A DNA stretch of 5,461 bases. It comes from Nocardioides sp. GTDB taxonomy: Bacteria > Actinomycetota > Actinomycetes > Propionibacteriales > Nocardioidaceae. The notes below the pieces were generated by a model. It did not search any database. It saw only the letters and a list, made by a program, of their open reading frames with translations, and was not told where the DNA came from. This document shows, one piece after another, positions 5,364-5,461 of this stretch (positions are counted from its first letter, which is position 1; the number at the start of each line of letters is the position of its first letter). The stretch covers positions 1-5,461 of the forward strand of contig JARICB010000315.1 of assembly GCA_029264225.1 (NCBI GenBank). Direction: 5' to 3'. The translations under genes and the position numbers were made by a program.

Positions 5364-5392
5364 TTGAACTGAGCCCCATTGTGCGCTAGGCT
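5364..5392 (+). promoter_or_regulatory. Strong sigma-A promoter, probably for rpoB-rpoC
   Basis: TTGAAC (5364-5369) and TAGGCT (5387-5392) have a 17-nt spacer, a near-ideal actinobacterial housekeeping promoter. Transcription should start near 5399. The early transcript reads TTTGCGCCTGC, a stretch I remember as common before rpoB in actinobacteria. The rpoB coding region is not in the window, so the target is inferred from conserved order after rplL. The 5258-5363 interval holds only a weaker possible promoter (TTGACC at 5291-5296 with CATCAT at 5314-5319). Confidence 0.8.
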
Positions 5393-5422
5393 GTTTCTTT
5401 GCGCCTGCTCTCAAATGCCCTT

Positions 5423-5441
5423 CACCCTGTCCGGACGGGTG
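5423..5441 (+). other. Bulged hairpin in the putative rpoB leader
   Basis: CACCC-T-GT (5423-5430) pairs with AC-GGGTG (5435-5441) over a CCGG loop, with T5428 bulged: 7 bp. It begins about 24 nt after the predicted transcript start. It may be a 5' stabilising or regulatory element of the rpoB message. TTGACG at 5442-5447 could be the -35 of another promoter whose -10 would lie outside the window. Confidence 0.35.
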
Positions 5442-5461
5442 TTGACGGTGGTCGGCTGGAT

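Noticed and set aside
1..5461. Mobile elements, CRISPR arrays or a novel multi-gene system
   Set aside because: No transposase, integrase, regular spaced repeats or unfamiliar gene cassette is present. Every sizeable gene belongs to the conserved ribosomal-transcription locus.

Overview
This is a core ribosomal and transcription locus from a high-GC actinobacterium. Codons end overwhelmingly in G or C, start regions are purine-rich, and the gene order is the classic actinobacterial one: tRNA-Trp, secE, nusG, rplK, rplA, a lipoprotein gene, rplJ, rplL, then the start of the rpoB transcription unit. The LppX/LprG-like lipoprotein between rplA and rplJ, and the long acidic N-terminus and Ala/Gly linker of NusG, suggest a Nocardioides-, Propionibacteriales- or Streptomyces-like lineage rather than Mycobacterium. 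That placement is inferred from layout and protein style; no database search was possible. All genes lie on the + strand.

Layout. Positions 1-222 hold no gene I can support, only weak promoter candidates for the tRNA. tRNA-Trp (223-295) is followed 35 nt later by secE (331-588), then nusG (686-1495). Next come the leader and genes of the L11-L1 unit: rplK (1612-2040) and rplA (2158-2880), closed by a strong hairpin terminator. A secreted lipoprotein gene (2951-3796) follows with its own terminator-like hairpin. Positions 3797-4088 carry a palindrome, a sigma-A-type promoter and a structured L10 autoregulatory leader ahead of rplJ (4089-4700) and rplL (4776-5165). After rplL there is a 15-bp hairpin terminator, and a clear separate promoter (5364-5392) whose transcript should lead into rpoB, just beyond the window.

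How it works together. SecE is the essential small subunit of the Sec translocon. NusG couples RNA polymerase to Rho and the ribosome. L11 and L1 form the GTPase-associated stalk base and the L1 stalk, and L10 with L7/L12 forms the second stalk that recruits translation factors. The most informative signals are in the RNA. There is a likely L1-binding operator that mimics the 23S L1 site ahead of rplK, and a second look-alike ahead of rplA itself. A chain of mutually exclusive pairings lies across the rplK stop codon, and part of the L10 leader is repeated just upstream of the rplJ ribosome binding site. I found no mobile element, CRISPR array or unknown multi-gene system. The interest lies in these regulatory structures.
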